Of a DNA stretch of 64,000 bases, positions 44,845 through 55,450 are shown piece after piece (the first letter of the stretch is position 1; each line of letters opens with the position of its first letter). Source of the DNA: Plutella xylostella. Its lineage: Eukaryota; Arthropoda; Insecta; Lepidoptera; Plutellidae. A program made the translations under genes and the position numbers. The notes under the pieces were generated by a model, which worked only from the letters and a program-made list of their open reading frames with translations, was not told the DNA's origin and made no database searches. Where the stretch lies: the NCBI RefSeq assembly GCF_932276165.1, contig NC_063987.1, positions 4,030,001 to 4,094,000 on the forward strand, written 5' to 3'.

Positions 44845-47567
44845 TTTGCTATTTAATCTGAAATTGCTGAAAATCATTTTTAGGTATTAATAATACCTTT
44901 CATATGAACTATCATTTGCAGCTGATTTTCTTCAGGTTCCACCTGCAAACTTGATTATTCGTGAAATATTGTGAATTTTTACCCAAAATCTGTTAGAAAG
45001 TGGCTCCTGGACACCTGCTATACCGTTTCAATGTTGATGAAACTTCTGTGAGTGTTTTATAATGAGTCAACACACATAATAAACCAGGTGAGATGCTGGC
45101 AGGTCTATGGCATCTTGGTGCCCCCATACAAAATGGTAATCTTGGGCTGCTAACTTTTATTTTCTGATCTTCCCCTTGAATATTCACCAAAAGTCATTTA
45201 ATCTGAAATTGCTGAAAACCGTTTCTAGGTAATAATAATACATTTCATATGAACTATCATTTGCAGCTGATTTTCTTCAGGTTCCACCTGCAAACTTGAT
45301 TATTCGTGAAATATTGTGAATTTTTACCCAAAATCTGTAGGAAAGTGGCTCCTGGACACCTGCTATACCGTTTCAATGTTGATGAAACTTCTGTCAGTGT
45401 CTTATAATGAGTCAACACACATAATAAACCAGGTGAGATGCTGGCAGGTCTATGGCATCTTGGTGCCCCCATACAAAATGGTAATCTTGGGCTGCTAACT
45501 TTTATTTTCTGATCTTCCCCTTGAATATTCACCAAAAGTCATTTAATCTGAAATTGCTGAAAACTGTTTCTAGGTATTAATAATACCTTTCATATGAACT
45601 ATCATTTGCAGCTGATTTTCTTCAGGTTCCACCTGCAAACCTGATTATTCGTCAAATATTGTCAATTTTTACCCAAAATCTGTTAGAAAGTGGCTCCTGG
45701 ACACCTGCTATACCGTTTCAATGTTGATGAAACTTCTGTGAATGTTTTATAATGAGTCAACACACATAATAAACCAGGTGCGATGCTGGCAGGTCTATGG
45801 CATCTTGGTGCCCCCATACAAAATGGTAATCTTGGGCTGCTAACTTTTATTTTCTGATCTTCCCCTTGAATATTCACCAAAAGTCATTTAATCTGAAATT
45901 ACTGAAAATCGTTTCTAGGTATTAATAATACCTTTCATAGGAACCATCATTTGCAGCTGATTTCCTTCAGGTTCCACCTGCAAACTTGATTATTCGTGAA
46001 ATATTGTGAATTTTTACCCAAAATCTGTCAGAAAGTGGCTCCTGGACACCTGCTATACCGTTTCAATGTTGATGAAACTTCTGTCAGTGTTTTATAATGA
46101 GTCAACATACATAATAAACCAGGTGAGATGCTGGCAGGTCTATGGCATCTTGGTGCCCCCATACAAAATGGTAATCTTGGGCTGCTAACTTTTATTTTCT
46201 GATCTTCCCCTTGAATATTCACCAAAAGTCATTTAATCTGAAATTACTGAAAACCATTTCTAGGTATTAATAATACCTTTCATATGAACTATCATTTGCA
46301 GCTGATTTCCTTCAGGTTCCACCTGCAAACTTGATTATTCGTGAAATATTGTGAATTTTTACCCAAAATCTGTCAGAAAGTGGCTCCTGGACACCTGCTA
46401 TACCGTTTCAATGTTGATGAAACTTCTGTCAGTGTTTTATAATGAGTCAACACACATAATAAACCAGGTGAGATGCTGGCAGGTCTATGGCATCTTGGTG
46501 CCCCCATACAAAATGGTAATCTTGGGCTGCTAACTTTTATTTTCTGATCTTCCCCTTGAATATTCACCAAAAGTCATTTAATCTGAAATTACTGAAAACC
46601 GTTTCTAGGTATTAATAATACCTTTCATATGAACTATCATTTGCAGCTGATTTTTTTCAGGTTCCACCTGCAAACTTGATTATTCGTGAATATGGTGAAT
46701 TTTTACCCAAAATCTGTCAGAAAGTGGCTCCTGGACACCTGCTATACCGTTTCAATGTTGATGAAACTTCTGTGCGTGTTTTATAATGAGTTAACACACA
46801 TAATAAACCAGGTGGGATGCTGGCAGGTCTATGGCATCTTGGTGCCCCCATACAAAATGGTAATCTTGGGCTGCTAACTTTTATTTTCTGATCTTCCCCT
46901 TGAATATTCACCAAAAGTCATTTAATCTGAAATTGCTGAAAACCGTTTCTAGGTATTAATAATACCTTTCATATGAACTATCATTTGCAGCTGATTTCCT
47001 TCAGGTTCCACCTGCAAACTTGATTATTCGTCAAATATTGTCAATTTTTACCCAAAATCTGTTAGAAAGTGGCTCCTGGACACCTGCTATACCGTTTCAA
47101 TGTTGATGAAACTTCTGTGAGTGTTTTATAATGAGTCAACACACATAATAAACCAGGTGAGATGCTGGCAGGTCTATGGCATCTTGGTGCCCCCATACAA
47201 AGGTCTATGGCATCTCGGTAATGGTAATCTTGGGCTGCTAACTTTTATTTTCTGATCTTCCCCTTGAATATTCACCAAAAGTCATTTAATCTGAAATTGC
47301 TGAAAACCGTTTCTAGGTATTAATAATACCTTTCATATGAACTATCATTTGCAGCTGATTTTCTTCAGGTTCCACCTGCAAACTTGATTATTCGTGAAAT
47401 ATTGTGAATTTTTACCTATTGTGAAAGTGGCTCCTGGACACCTGCTATACCGTTTCAATGTTGATGAAACTTCTGTCAGTGTTTCATAATGAGTCAACAC
47501 ATGTAATAAACCAGGTGAGATGCTGGCAGGTCTATGGCATCTCGGTGCCCCCATACAAAATATCCAT
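44845..47567 (-). repeat. Right array: about 7.9 inverted copies of the 345-bp unit
   Basis: The same unit as in the left array, in opposite orientation, again at 345-bp steps (landmark ends at 45190, 45535, 45880, 46225, 46570 and 46914). Near 47195-47215 one unit carries a short internal duplication (AGGTCTATGGCATCT). The terminal copy at 47401-47420 has lost part of the ACCCAAAATCTGT segment. Confidence 0.95.
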
Positions 47568-47782
47568 TAACCAACAAGGGCGTCAGTAAGTAAACGTCGT
47601 ATTTTATAGTATTTATTTGTTTTAGAACATATTATAGTGTTTATATGAATACCTAGCATTGTTATTCCAATGTTTTTGGGGCTTTTTACGTGTTTTAATT
47701 GATAAAGTATGCAATGACTGAAGTGACCATCTTAATTTGGTCGGCTATTCAAAGGCTGCTAACTTTAGGCTGCTAACTTCAC

Positions 47783-49289
47783 ACACCTAAACATTAAGGA
47801 TGTTACGTTTTTGTTGTTTTTCGTTTTAAAACATATTTGTAGTTTATATTAATAAGGAAAATTTTCAATTTGCAGTTTTAAATCATAATAAACATCAGAC
47901 AAGGATGGACTGGCTGTTTTACTAAAGTAAATAGGCAAGTCATTAGTTATATGAATCAACATGTTAATTAGCTAGAAATAAGATAACTTATTCTCACCTC
48001 AGTAACAATAACATCATTAACACATTGGCTTACCCATAATTGTAAATAATGATAAGTATTTAACAAAATAACAAAAATCTTATACAAATGGAAAAATAAA
48101 AATTACTGAGCTAACCCCAATAACTATAATTTTCACCACTTTTTCGCCATAATATCTTACGTCCATCCTTGTCTGACTTTTCATCACTAAATATCACAAC
48201 ATTGTTGCACCAATCAAAGTTTAAAATAGTCAGTCGCAAAACGCACTCTGTTTCGACGATGCTGATCGGTTAGAGCAATTTTCTTCGCCGGCCTCCGACA
48301 CCGCAACCCAGCAGCACGCAAGTGAACCCGTACGGATTGTAGGGATAGAGGATAGATTATGTGTTGTAGCCGTAGAACGGGTGCTGCAGAACGGATCAGC
48401 GCTATGTGCAGCTACGATTTCTCGATGGCGTGGTGATGCATCCGTATAGACGACTACTGTCTACATGTCCCGAATCTGCGTATCGGTGAACCCATATAAA
48501 ATTGAACAGTTCTCCTCTGCAAACAAAAAAAAACAAATACTTAGCATATACAAATACAAATATTCTAACAGTCAAATAAAATATTTGCAATTCTATGTTA
48601 CTTACCGTTAAACGTCTTGCGATTTCACTAATTGTAATATTTTGTTCATATAAATACAATTATCTCCGCCTTTTTGAACATGGTTTAGTTTAAGTTAAGA
48701 CTTTCCATAGTGACTGCGAAGAGTAATTAATTAAATTGACAAATCACAAAGTGAAGCACTATGCAGACGCAGAGGTGAATTGTCACTAAAACTAAAAACT
48801 AATTTCGTTTATTCATATTGTATGAGGGTAGAATGGTTTTAATTCTCAAATGAAGAACGAATCATATATTTTTGCCGAAGAGAAATAGTTGACAGCTATG
48901 CAGCTTGTAGTCATTTGTCAGTTTCAAATAAATTAATTTTACGTGACGTGACGTTCGGACCCGTTTAAATAACGCAAAATTTGAATTAAGTAAAATAAAA
49001 ATAAAAATAACCATCAGTGGACTCGAACTCACGACCTATGTTTCGTGAGTCTAACTTTCTGCCATTGAGCTACGAAGTATATAGACACAAGCAGTGAAAT
49101 TTTGCTACACTTCAATTTTATAACTATTTAACTAACACTACCGGTTGATATTTTTATGTCACAGCTGGTATACGGGCGTTTGCCTACGCGCAAACTCGTT
49201 TGTGCTGTTGTGTGTGTGTGTGTGTGTGTGTGGTTTGTTACTGGTGTGTAAACCGATTTCTGCGTTTATGCACACATAGACAAGGTAGT
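47783..49289. other. Right outer arm of the fold-back element
   Basis: About 1.5 kb with no recognised gene. CGTAACAT and a GTGAAG junction match the left arm, then the sequences diverge. It contains the pol III-like motif (49005-49080) and a short (TG)n run (49209-49231). Confidence 0.55.
49005..49080 (-). other. pol III A/B-box-like motif in the right arm
   Basis: On the minus strand, TAGCTCAATGGC (A box) and GTTCGAGTCC (B box) are separated as in a tRNA. The upstream text (GCAAAATTTCACTGC) aligns with GCAAAATTTTGCA upstream of the left-arm motif, so both come from one ancestral arm. The T stem does not pair, so it is not a functional tRNA gene. Confidence 0.5.
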
Positions 49290-49404
49290 GTGCACACATA
49301 CACTACGTTAGTGTGCCCTGCCAACCATTTGACGTTGCCGTGTGTACTTTCTATGTGCCATTAGATTTAAAGAACCAACGTAGTGTCGTATCGTATTCGT
49401 ATTG

Positions 49405-49600
49405 TAGGTGGTGACGTAGTTATAGTGAGTGGTCTGCCTCCGTGTTCCTGCAATGTGTGCGCGTGCTGTTGTGTGTGTGTGTGTGTGTGTGTGTGTGTCT
49501 GTATGTAGTGTGTGTTGCAGGTGGTGCTAGTGAGGGGCCACTTCCTGTCGTACCTGCCGCTGTGCTCGCGCAATGAGCCGGTGTTCGTGTGCGCGTGCTG

Positions 49601-49637
<37 letters not shown>

Positions 49638-49992
49638 TGTATGTAGTGTGTGTTGCAGGTGGTGCTAGTGAGGGGCCACTTCGTGTCGTACCTGCCGCTG
49701 TGCTCGCGCAATGAGCCGGTGTTCGTGTGCGCGTGCTGTCGTGTGTGTGTGTGTGTGTGTGTGTCTGTATGTAGTGTGTGTTGCAGGTGGTGCTAGTGAG
49801 GGGCCACTTCGTGTCGTACCTGCCGCTGTGCTCGCGCAATGAGCCGGTGTTCGAGTGCGCGTGCTGTCGTGTGTGTGTGTGTGTGTGTGTCTGTATGTAG
49901 TGTGTGTTGCAGGTGGTGCTAGTGAGGGGCCACTTCGTGTCGTACCTGCCGCTGTGCTCGCGCAATGAGCCGGTTTTCGTGTGCGCGTGCTG

Positions 49993-50035
<43 letters not shown>

Positions 50036-50648
50036 TGTATGTAGTGTGTGTTGCAGGTGGTGCTAGGGAGGGGCCACTTCGTGTCGTACCTGCCGCTGTG
50101 CTCGCGCAATGAGCCGGTGTTCGTGTGCGCGTGCTGTCGTGTGTGTGTGTGTGTGTGTGTGTGTGTCTGTTTGTAGTGTGTGTTGCAGGTGGTGCTAGTG
50201 AGGGGCCACTTCGTGTCGTACCTGCCGCTGTGCTCGCGCAATGAGCCGGTGTTCGTGTGCGCGTGCTGTCGTGTGTGTGTGTGTGTGTGTGTGTCTGTAT
50301 GTAGTGTGTGTTGCAGGTGGTGCTAGTGAGGGGCCACTTCGTGTCGTACCTGCCGCTGTGCTCGCGCAATGAGCCGGTGTTCGTGTGCGCGTGCTGTCGT
50401 GTGTGTGTGTGTGTGTGTCTGTATGTAGTGTGTGTTGCAGGTGGTGCTAGTGAGGGGCCACTTCGTGTCGTACCTGCCGCTGTGCTCTCGCAATGAGCCG
50501 GTGTTCGTGTGCGCGTGCTGTCGTGTGTGTGTGTGTGTGTGTGTGTCTGTATGTAGTGTGTGTTGCAGGTGGTGCTAGTGAGGGGCCACTTCGTGTCGTA
50601 CCTGCCGCTGTGCTCGCGCGATGAGCCGGTGTTCGTGTGCGCGTGCTG

Positions 50649-50681
<33 letters not shown>

Positions 50682-51168
50682 TGTATGTAGTGTGTGTTGC
50701 AGGTGGTGCTAGTGAGGGGCCACTTCCTGTCGTACCTGCCGCTGTGCTCGCGCAATGAGCCGGTGTTCGTGTGCGCGTGCTGTCGTGTGTGTGTGTGTGT
50801 GTGTGTGTCTGTATGTAGTGTGTGTTGCAGGTGGTGCTAGTGAGGGGCCACTTCGTGTCGTACCTGCCGCTGTGCTCGCGCAATGAGCCGGTGTTCGTGT
50901 GCGCGTGCTGTCGTGTGTGTGTGTGTGTGTGTGTGTGTGTCTGTATGTAGTGTGTGTTGCAGGTGGTGCTAGTGAGGGGCCACTTCGTGTCGTACCTGCC
51001 GCTGTGCTCGCGCAATGAGCCGGTGTTCGAGTGCGCGTGCTGTCGTGTGTGTGTGTGTGTGTGTGTCTGTATGTAGTGTGTGTTGCAGGTGGTGCTAGTG
51101 AGGGGCCACTTCGTGTCGTACCTGCCGCTGTGCTCGCGCAATGAGCCGGTTTTCGTGTGCGCGTGCTG

Positions 51169-51205
<37 letters not shown>

Positions 51206-51689
51206 TTATGTAGTGTGTGTTGCAGGTGGTGCTAGGGAGGGGCCACTTCGTGTCGTACCTGCCGCTGTGCTCGCGCAATGAGCCGGTGTTCGTGTGCGCG
51301 TGCTGTCGTGTGTGTGTGTGTGTGTGTGTGTGTCTGTTTGTAGTGTGTGTTGCAGGTGGTGCTAGTGAGGGGCCACTTCGTGTCGTACCTGCCGCTGTGC
51401 TCGCGCAATGAGCCGGTGTTCGTGTGCGCGTGCTGTCGTGTGTGTGTGTGTGTGTGTGTGTCTGTATGTAGTGTGTGTTGCAGGTGGTGCTAGTGAGGGG
51501 CCACTTCGTGTCGTACCTGCCGCTGTGCTCGCGCAATGAGCCGGTGTTCGTGTGCGCGTGCTGTCGTGTGTGTGTGTGTGTGTGTGTCTGTATGTAGTGT
51601 GTGTTGCAGGTGGTGCTAGTGAGGGGCCACTTCGTGTCGTACCTGCCGCTGTGCTCGCGCGATGAGCCGGTGTTCGTGTGCGCGTGCTG

Positions 51690-51724
<35 letters not shown>

Positions 51725-52083
51725 TGTATGTAGTGTGTGTTGCAGGTGGTGCTAGGGAGGGGCCACTTCGTGTCGTACCTGCCGCTGTGCTCGCGCAATG
51801 AGCCGGTGTTCGTGTGCGCGTGCTGTCGTGTGTGTGTGTGTGTGTGTGTGTCTGTATGTAGTGTGTGTTGCAGGTGGTGCTAGTGAGGGGCCACTTCGTG
51901 TCGTACCTGCCGCTGTGCTCGCGCAATGAGCCGGTGTTCGAGTGCGCGTGCTGTCGTGTGTGTGTGTGTGTGTGTGTGTGTCTGTATGTAGTGTGTGTTG
52001 CAGGTGGTGCTAGTGAGGGGCCACTTCGTGTCGTACCTGCCGCTGTGCTCGCGCAATGAGCCGGTTTTCGTGTGCGCGTGCTG

Positions 52084-52120
<37 letters not shown>

Positions 52121-52725
52121 TGTATGTAGTGTGTGTTGCAGGTGGTGCTAGGGAGGGGCCACTTCGTGTCGTACCTGCCGCTGTGCTCGCGCAATGAGCC
52201 GGTGTTCGTGTGCGCGTGCTGTCGTGTGTGTGTGTGTGTGTGTGTGTGTCTGTTTGTAGTGTGTGTTGCAGGTGGTGCTAGTGAGGGGCCACTTCGTGTC
52301 GTACCTGCCGCTGTGCTCGCGCAATGAGCCGGTGTTCGTGTGCGCGTGCTGTCGTGTGTGTGTGTGTGTGTGTGTCTGTATGTAGTGTGTGTTGCAGGTG
52401 GTGCTAGTGAGGGGCCACTTCGTGTCGTACCTGCCGCTGTGCTCGCGCAATGAGCCGGTGTTCGTGTGCGCGTGCTGTCGTGTGTGTGTGTGTGTGTGTC
52501 TGTATGTAGTGTGTGTTGCAGGTGGTGCTAGTGAGGGGCCACTTCGTGTCGTACCTGCCGCTGTGCTCTCGCAATGAGCCGGTGTTCGTGTGCGCGTGCT
52601 GTCGTGTGTGTGTGTGTGTGTGTCTGTATGTAGTGTGTGTTGCAGGTGGTGCTAGTGAGGGGCCACTTCGTGTCGTACCTGCCGCTGTGCTCGCGCGATG
52701 AGCCGGTGTTCGTGTGCGCGTGCTG

Positions 52726-52762
<37 letters not shown>

Positions 52763-53285
52763 TGTATGTAGTGTGTGTTGCAGGTGGTGCTAGTGAGGGG
52801 CCACTTCCTGTCGTACCTGCCGCTGTGCTCGCGCAATGAGCCGGTGTTCGTGTGCGCGTGCTGTCGTGTGTGTGTGTGTGTGTGTGTGTGTCTGTATGTA
52901 GTGTGTGTTGCAGGTGGTGCTAGTGAGGGGCCACTTCGTGTCGTACCTGCCGCTGTGCTCGCGCAATGAGCCGGTGTTCGTGTGCGCGTGCTGTCGTGTG
53001 TGTGTGTGTCTGTATGTAGTGTGTGTTGCAGGTGGTGCTAGTGAGGGGCCACTTCGTGTCGTACCTGCCGCTGTGCTCGCGCAATGAGCCGGTGTTCGTG
53101 TGCGCGTGCTGTCGTGTGTGTGTGTGTGTGTGTGTCTGTATGTGGTGTGTGTTGCAGGTGGTGCTAGTGAGGGGCCACTTCGTGTCGTACCTGCCGCTGT
53201 GCTCGCGCAATGAGCCGGTGTTCGTGTGCGCGTGCTGTCGTGTGTGTGTGTGTGTGTGTGTGTCTGTATGTAGTGTGTGTTGCAG
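49405..53285 (+). repeat. Tandem array of a dys exon fragment with its splice acceptor
   Basis: Each unit of 118-143 bp has a (TG)n run, CTGTATGTAGTGTGTGTTGC, an AG acceptor, and the first 82 bp of the dys exon at 53286 (coding VVLVRGHFVSYLPLCSRNEP and on to CACC). It then returns to (TG)n in place of the exon's remaining 103 bp. Exon-fragment starts: 49521, 49659, 49787, 49913, 50057, 50189, 50317, 50441, 50569, 50703, 50831, 50963, 51089, 51226, 51356, 51484, 51610, 51746, 51874, 52004, 52142, 52272, 52398, 52522, 52646, 52784, 52914, 53032, 53158. A degenerate one lies near 49408. The exon part is nearly invariant, while TG length varies. The long His-Thr frames on the minus strand are by-products. 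Confidence 0.96.
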
Positions 53286-53470
53286 GTGGTGCTAGTGAGG
53301 GGCCACTTCGTGTCGTACCTGCCGCTGTGCTCGCGCAATGAGCCGGTGTTCGTGTGCGCGTGCTGTCCGCTGGCGATGCCGGAGACGCGCGAGTGCGTCG
53401 TGCTCGGCGCCACCAACGTCTTCACCACCGTGCACGCCATGGACATGAAGATACTGCACATCGACTCCAA
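53286..53470 (+). CDS. dys: dysfusion, internal exon: end of PAS-A, start of PAS-B
   Basis: This 185-bp exon has a phase 0 start after TGTGTGTTGCAG and ends two bases into a codon before GTAAGA. It encodes the last PAS-A strand (VVLVRGHF), the region with PLAMPETRECVVLGATNVFT, and the first PAS-B strand (MDMKILHIDS). It joins the exon at 57842 through a split codon (AA|T, Asn). Its first 82 bp and its acceptor are the source of the 29 partial copies just upstream. Only this copy has the remaining 103 bp and the real donor, so exon definition from GTAAGA probably selects it. Confidence 0.92.
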
Positions 53471-54300
53471 GTAAGACACGATTTATTTACTTTGTCAACT
53501 AAAAAATTGGTCGCATGACATTTATAGTACCTACGAAGAGAATATTTTTTTCATGAGTTTCCAAAAATCTACTGACGGACAAAATTTGTTCAGTAAGAAC
53601 CTCTGAGTCACCTCTTGTCATTTAATAAATATTTCTCGTGCACGGACACCCTGTAGAAATGTAGAACTCCAGAAAGTTGCACATGCTCTTGGCTGGTATT
53701 TCAACGACTAAATAATCGAACCATTAGATTGGACATCATTTAATTTGTGAAGGTTAACGCATTTTCAATTTGTCAGACTTAAGTATGTATTAACTACTCA
53801 TTTCGATTAAATGATACCAGTAAGTTACGCTAGTCTATCAGATTAACTAGTTTCAAAAATATAAATTAGGATTTAGCCGCACAGTCTCAATGGCCCCACC
53901 GACTTTAGAACCTGCTCTAAAGATCACGAAAAGAGAAAATCATCGTGAATCAGCAGCATTTGAACAGATAAGTCAATTACACAAGATTTATCCTGCGACT
54001 CACTGACTAATGTCTCAATCCGCCGGCTTCCCACAACACAGACATATAATCCCTTAGACGAATTTGTTTTGCAAATGGCCGCCTTTGACAAGCCGGTTCA
54101 AGGTTGTGGACAATAAAGTTGTGTTATTGATGCGTTCTGTCAATGAGGGCTCCTGTCATGATGAAGACATATGACAGTGTATGGAAGTGTTTCATATTCA
54201 TGTGTGTACGTCAGTGGCGCAGGCGCAGTGTGTCGTGAGGACAATGGGTGTGGCGATGTTATGTAGGGTGCTGATTTGCTTATAGGTACTCGACTCGTAT

Positions 54301-55076
54301 TGTGTTTTACAATACAATACAATATAACTTTATTGAACAAAACACATAACATACATTAAATTACAAAAGGAGTAAGCACAATAGGCGGCCTTATCGCTAA
54401 AAGCGATCTCTTCCAGGCAACCTTTGGGTGAATGAGAGACTTATTGAGTAGAAGAGGAAGGTGTACACGTATTGCATTTAAATACTAGTGATATTTTTTA
54501 TGTTTTAATAATAAATACTTAGATACATACATACAAATATAATAGATACTTATATATATACATACATACCATATACTTATATAAAGATTTATACGTAGGT
54601 AGGTACTATTAAATAATGGACAGATAATATTCCTTTACTTGTCTTTTGGAAGCAAAAGCTGATTTTGCACAACGGATTTCCAATGGCAGTGAGTTCCACA
54701 GCCGTATGGCGGTTACTGTGAAGGAGTTGCCATAAAACTCAGAGGTGTGCGTTGGAAGCTCCAACAAAAGCCTTTGTGAGGATCTCATCGGCCTGTTGTC
54801 TGCGTGAAGTTTAAAAACGAAGCGCTCTTTAAGGTACGCCGGTGTTGAGGGATTGAACAGCACAGAGTAGAGTAAGGAGAGAATATGAGCATTCCGGCGA
54901 AGGCGGATTGGGAGCCACTTGAGCTTAGTGCGGTATTCGGATATGTGATCAAATTTGCGTAAACCAAATATGAAACGTATGCAAAAGTTTTGAAGGCGCT
55001 CAAGTTTATTAAGTTGCTCCTCTGTGATATCTGAATATTTTATACCGTATGTTTTATACCGTAGCGTAATATTTTG
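54301..55076 (-). pseudogene. 5'-truncated CR1/Jockey-like LINE, minus strand
   Basis: Minus-strand frames at 55003-54785 and 54863-54609 overlap and together give the C-terminal end of a LINE reverse transcriptase. Visible pieces include RKFDHISEYRTKLKWLPIRL and then NSFTVTAIRLWNSLPLEIR, both typical of the thumb/C-terminal part of CR1/Jockey-group ORF2. A frameshift separates them. The 3' UTR (54301-54600) ends with a poly(A)-signal-like TTTATT on the plus strand. Short relatives lie at 14312-14432 and 29590-29717. No endonuclease or RT catalytic core remains. Confidence 0.8.
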
Positions 55077-55319
55077 TATAGTAAAATTAGTTGATAGCTC
55101 TTTCCTGAACCTCTAAATTAATTATTGTTATATAATATTTATATATATATATAAATATATTTATTTTTATTTTATTTATATATATATATATGTATATATC
55201 ATTTATATTATGCTTATTTATATATTCATAACTTATATTTTATGTAGTTACGTATTTTATATTATATTTGGTAATTATTATTAAGTGACTTGTTTTAATT
55301 TTGTAGTAATAGTGTTGTT

Positions 55320-55450
55320 TTCTTTTTGCACACCTTATAATAAAATTTTCTTGCACCTCCTGTGGGTTGCAATGCTTGTAGCATTAAGTCCACCCTTTGT
55401 ACACTTATTTTTATATTTGTGCAATAAAGGATTTAATAAATAAATAAATA
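55320..55450 (+). mobile_element. LINE 3' tail fragment, plus strand
   Basis: GCACACCTTATAATAAAATT to GTGCAATAAAGGATTTAATA, followed by an (AAAT)n tail, is a typical non-LTR 3' end. The family is not resolved. Confidence 0.55.

Larger units (their letters stand above)
41231..49347. mobile_element. 8.1-kb fold-back element with opposed 345-bp arrays
   Basis: The outer ends are inverted: GTACACACGGCAACGT(T/C)AAA at 41231 continues to about 41285 and mirrors 49290-49347. Inner arms 41663-41880 and 47568-47782 are close inverted copies. Between them, a direct array of a 345-bp unit (41881-44447) faces an inverted array (about 44845-47567) across a spacer of about 400 bp. The left outer arm (41286-41662) is far shorter than the right (47783-49289), yet still shares landmarks with it. 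The central spacer cannot encode a transposase, so the element is non-autonomous, like Foldback/Galileo-type elements in architecture. GTAC (or TA) at both tips could be a target duplication or part of the TIR. Confidence 0.8.
26306..53285. other. dys intron (27 kb) between PAS-A exons
   Basis: A very large intron holding a nested intronless gene (26597-27355), many MITEs, SINE and LINE pieces, two Lep1-type Helitrons, the 8.1-kb fold-back element (41231-49347) and the exon-fragment array (49405-53285). Segments 31070-32470, 33550-36515 and 36595-37810 show no recognisable gene, only AT-rich sequence and decayed repeats. Confidence 0.75.

Noticed and set aside
42173..46914. Repeated 60-65-codon frames on both strands in the 345-bp arrays
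   Set aside because: The identical frame recurs only because the DNA unit does. Both strands are open, there is no coding bias and no known domain.
41881..47567. CRISPR-like regular repeats
   Set aside because: The genome is eukaryotic, the units are 345 bp with no short unique spacers, and no cas genes are present.
49367..53479. Long minus-strand open frames rich in His-Thr repeats and REHSGRYDTKW-like units, up to 405 codons
   Set aside because: They are the antisense reading of the TG-rich exon-fragment array. Frames stay open because the repeat lacks stops on that strand. No start context, splice sites or family support a gene.
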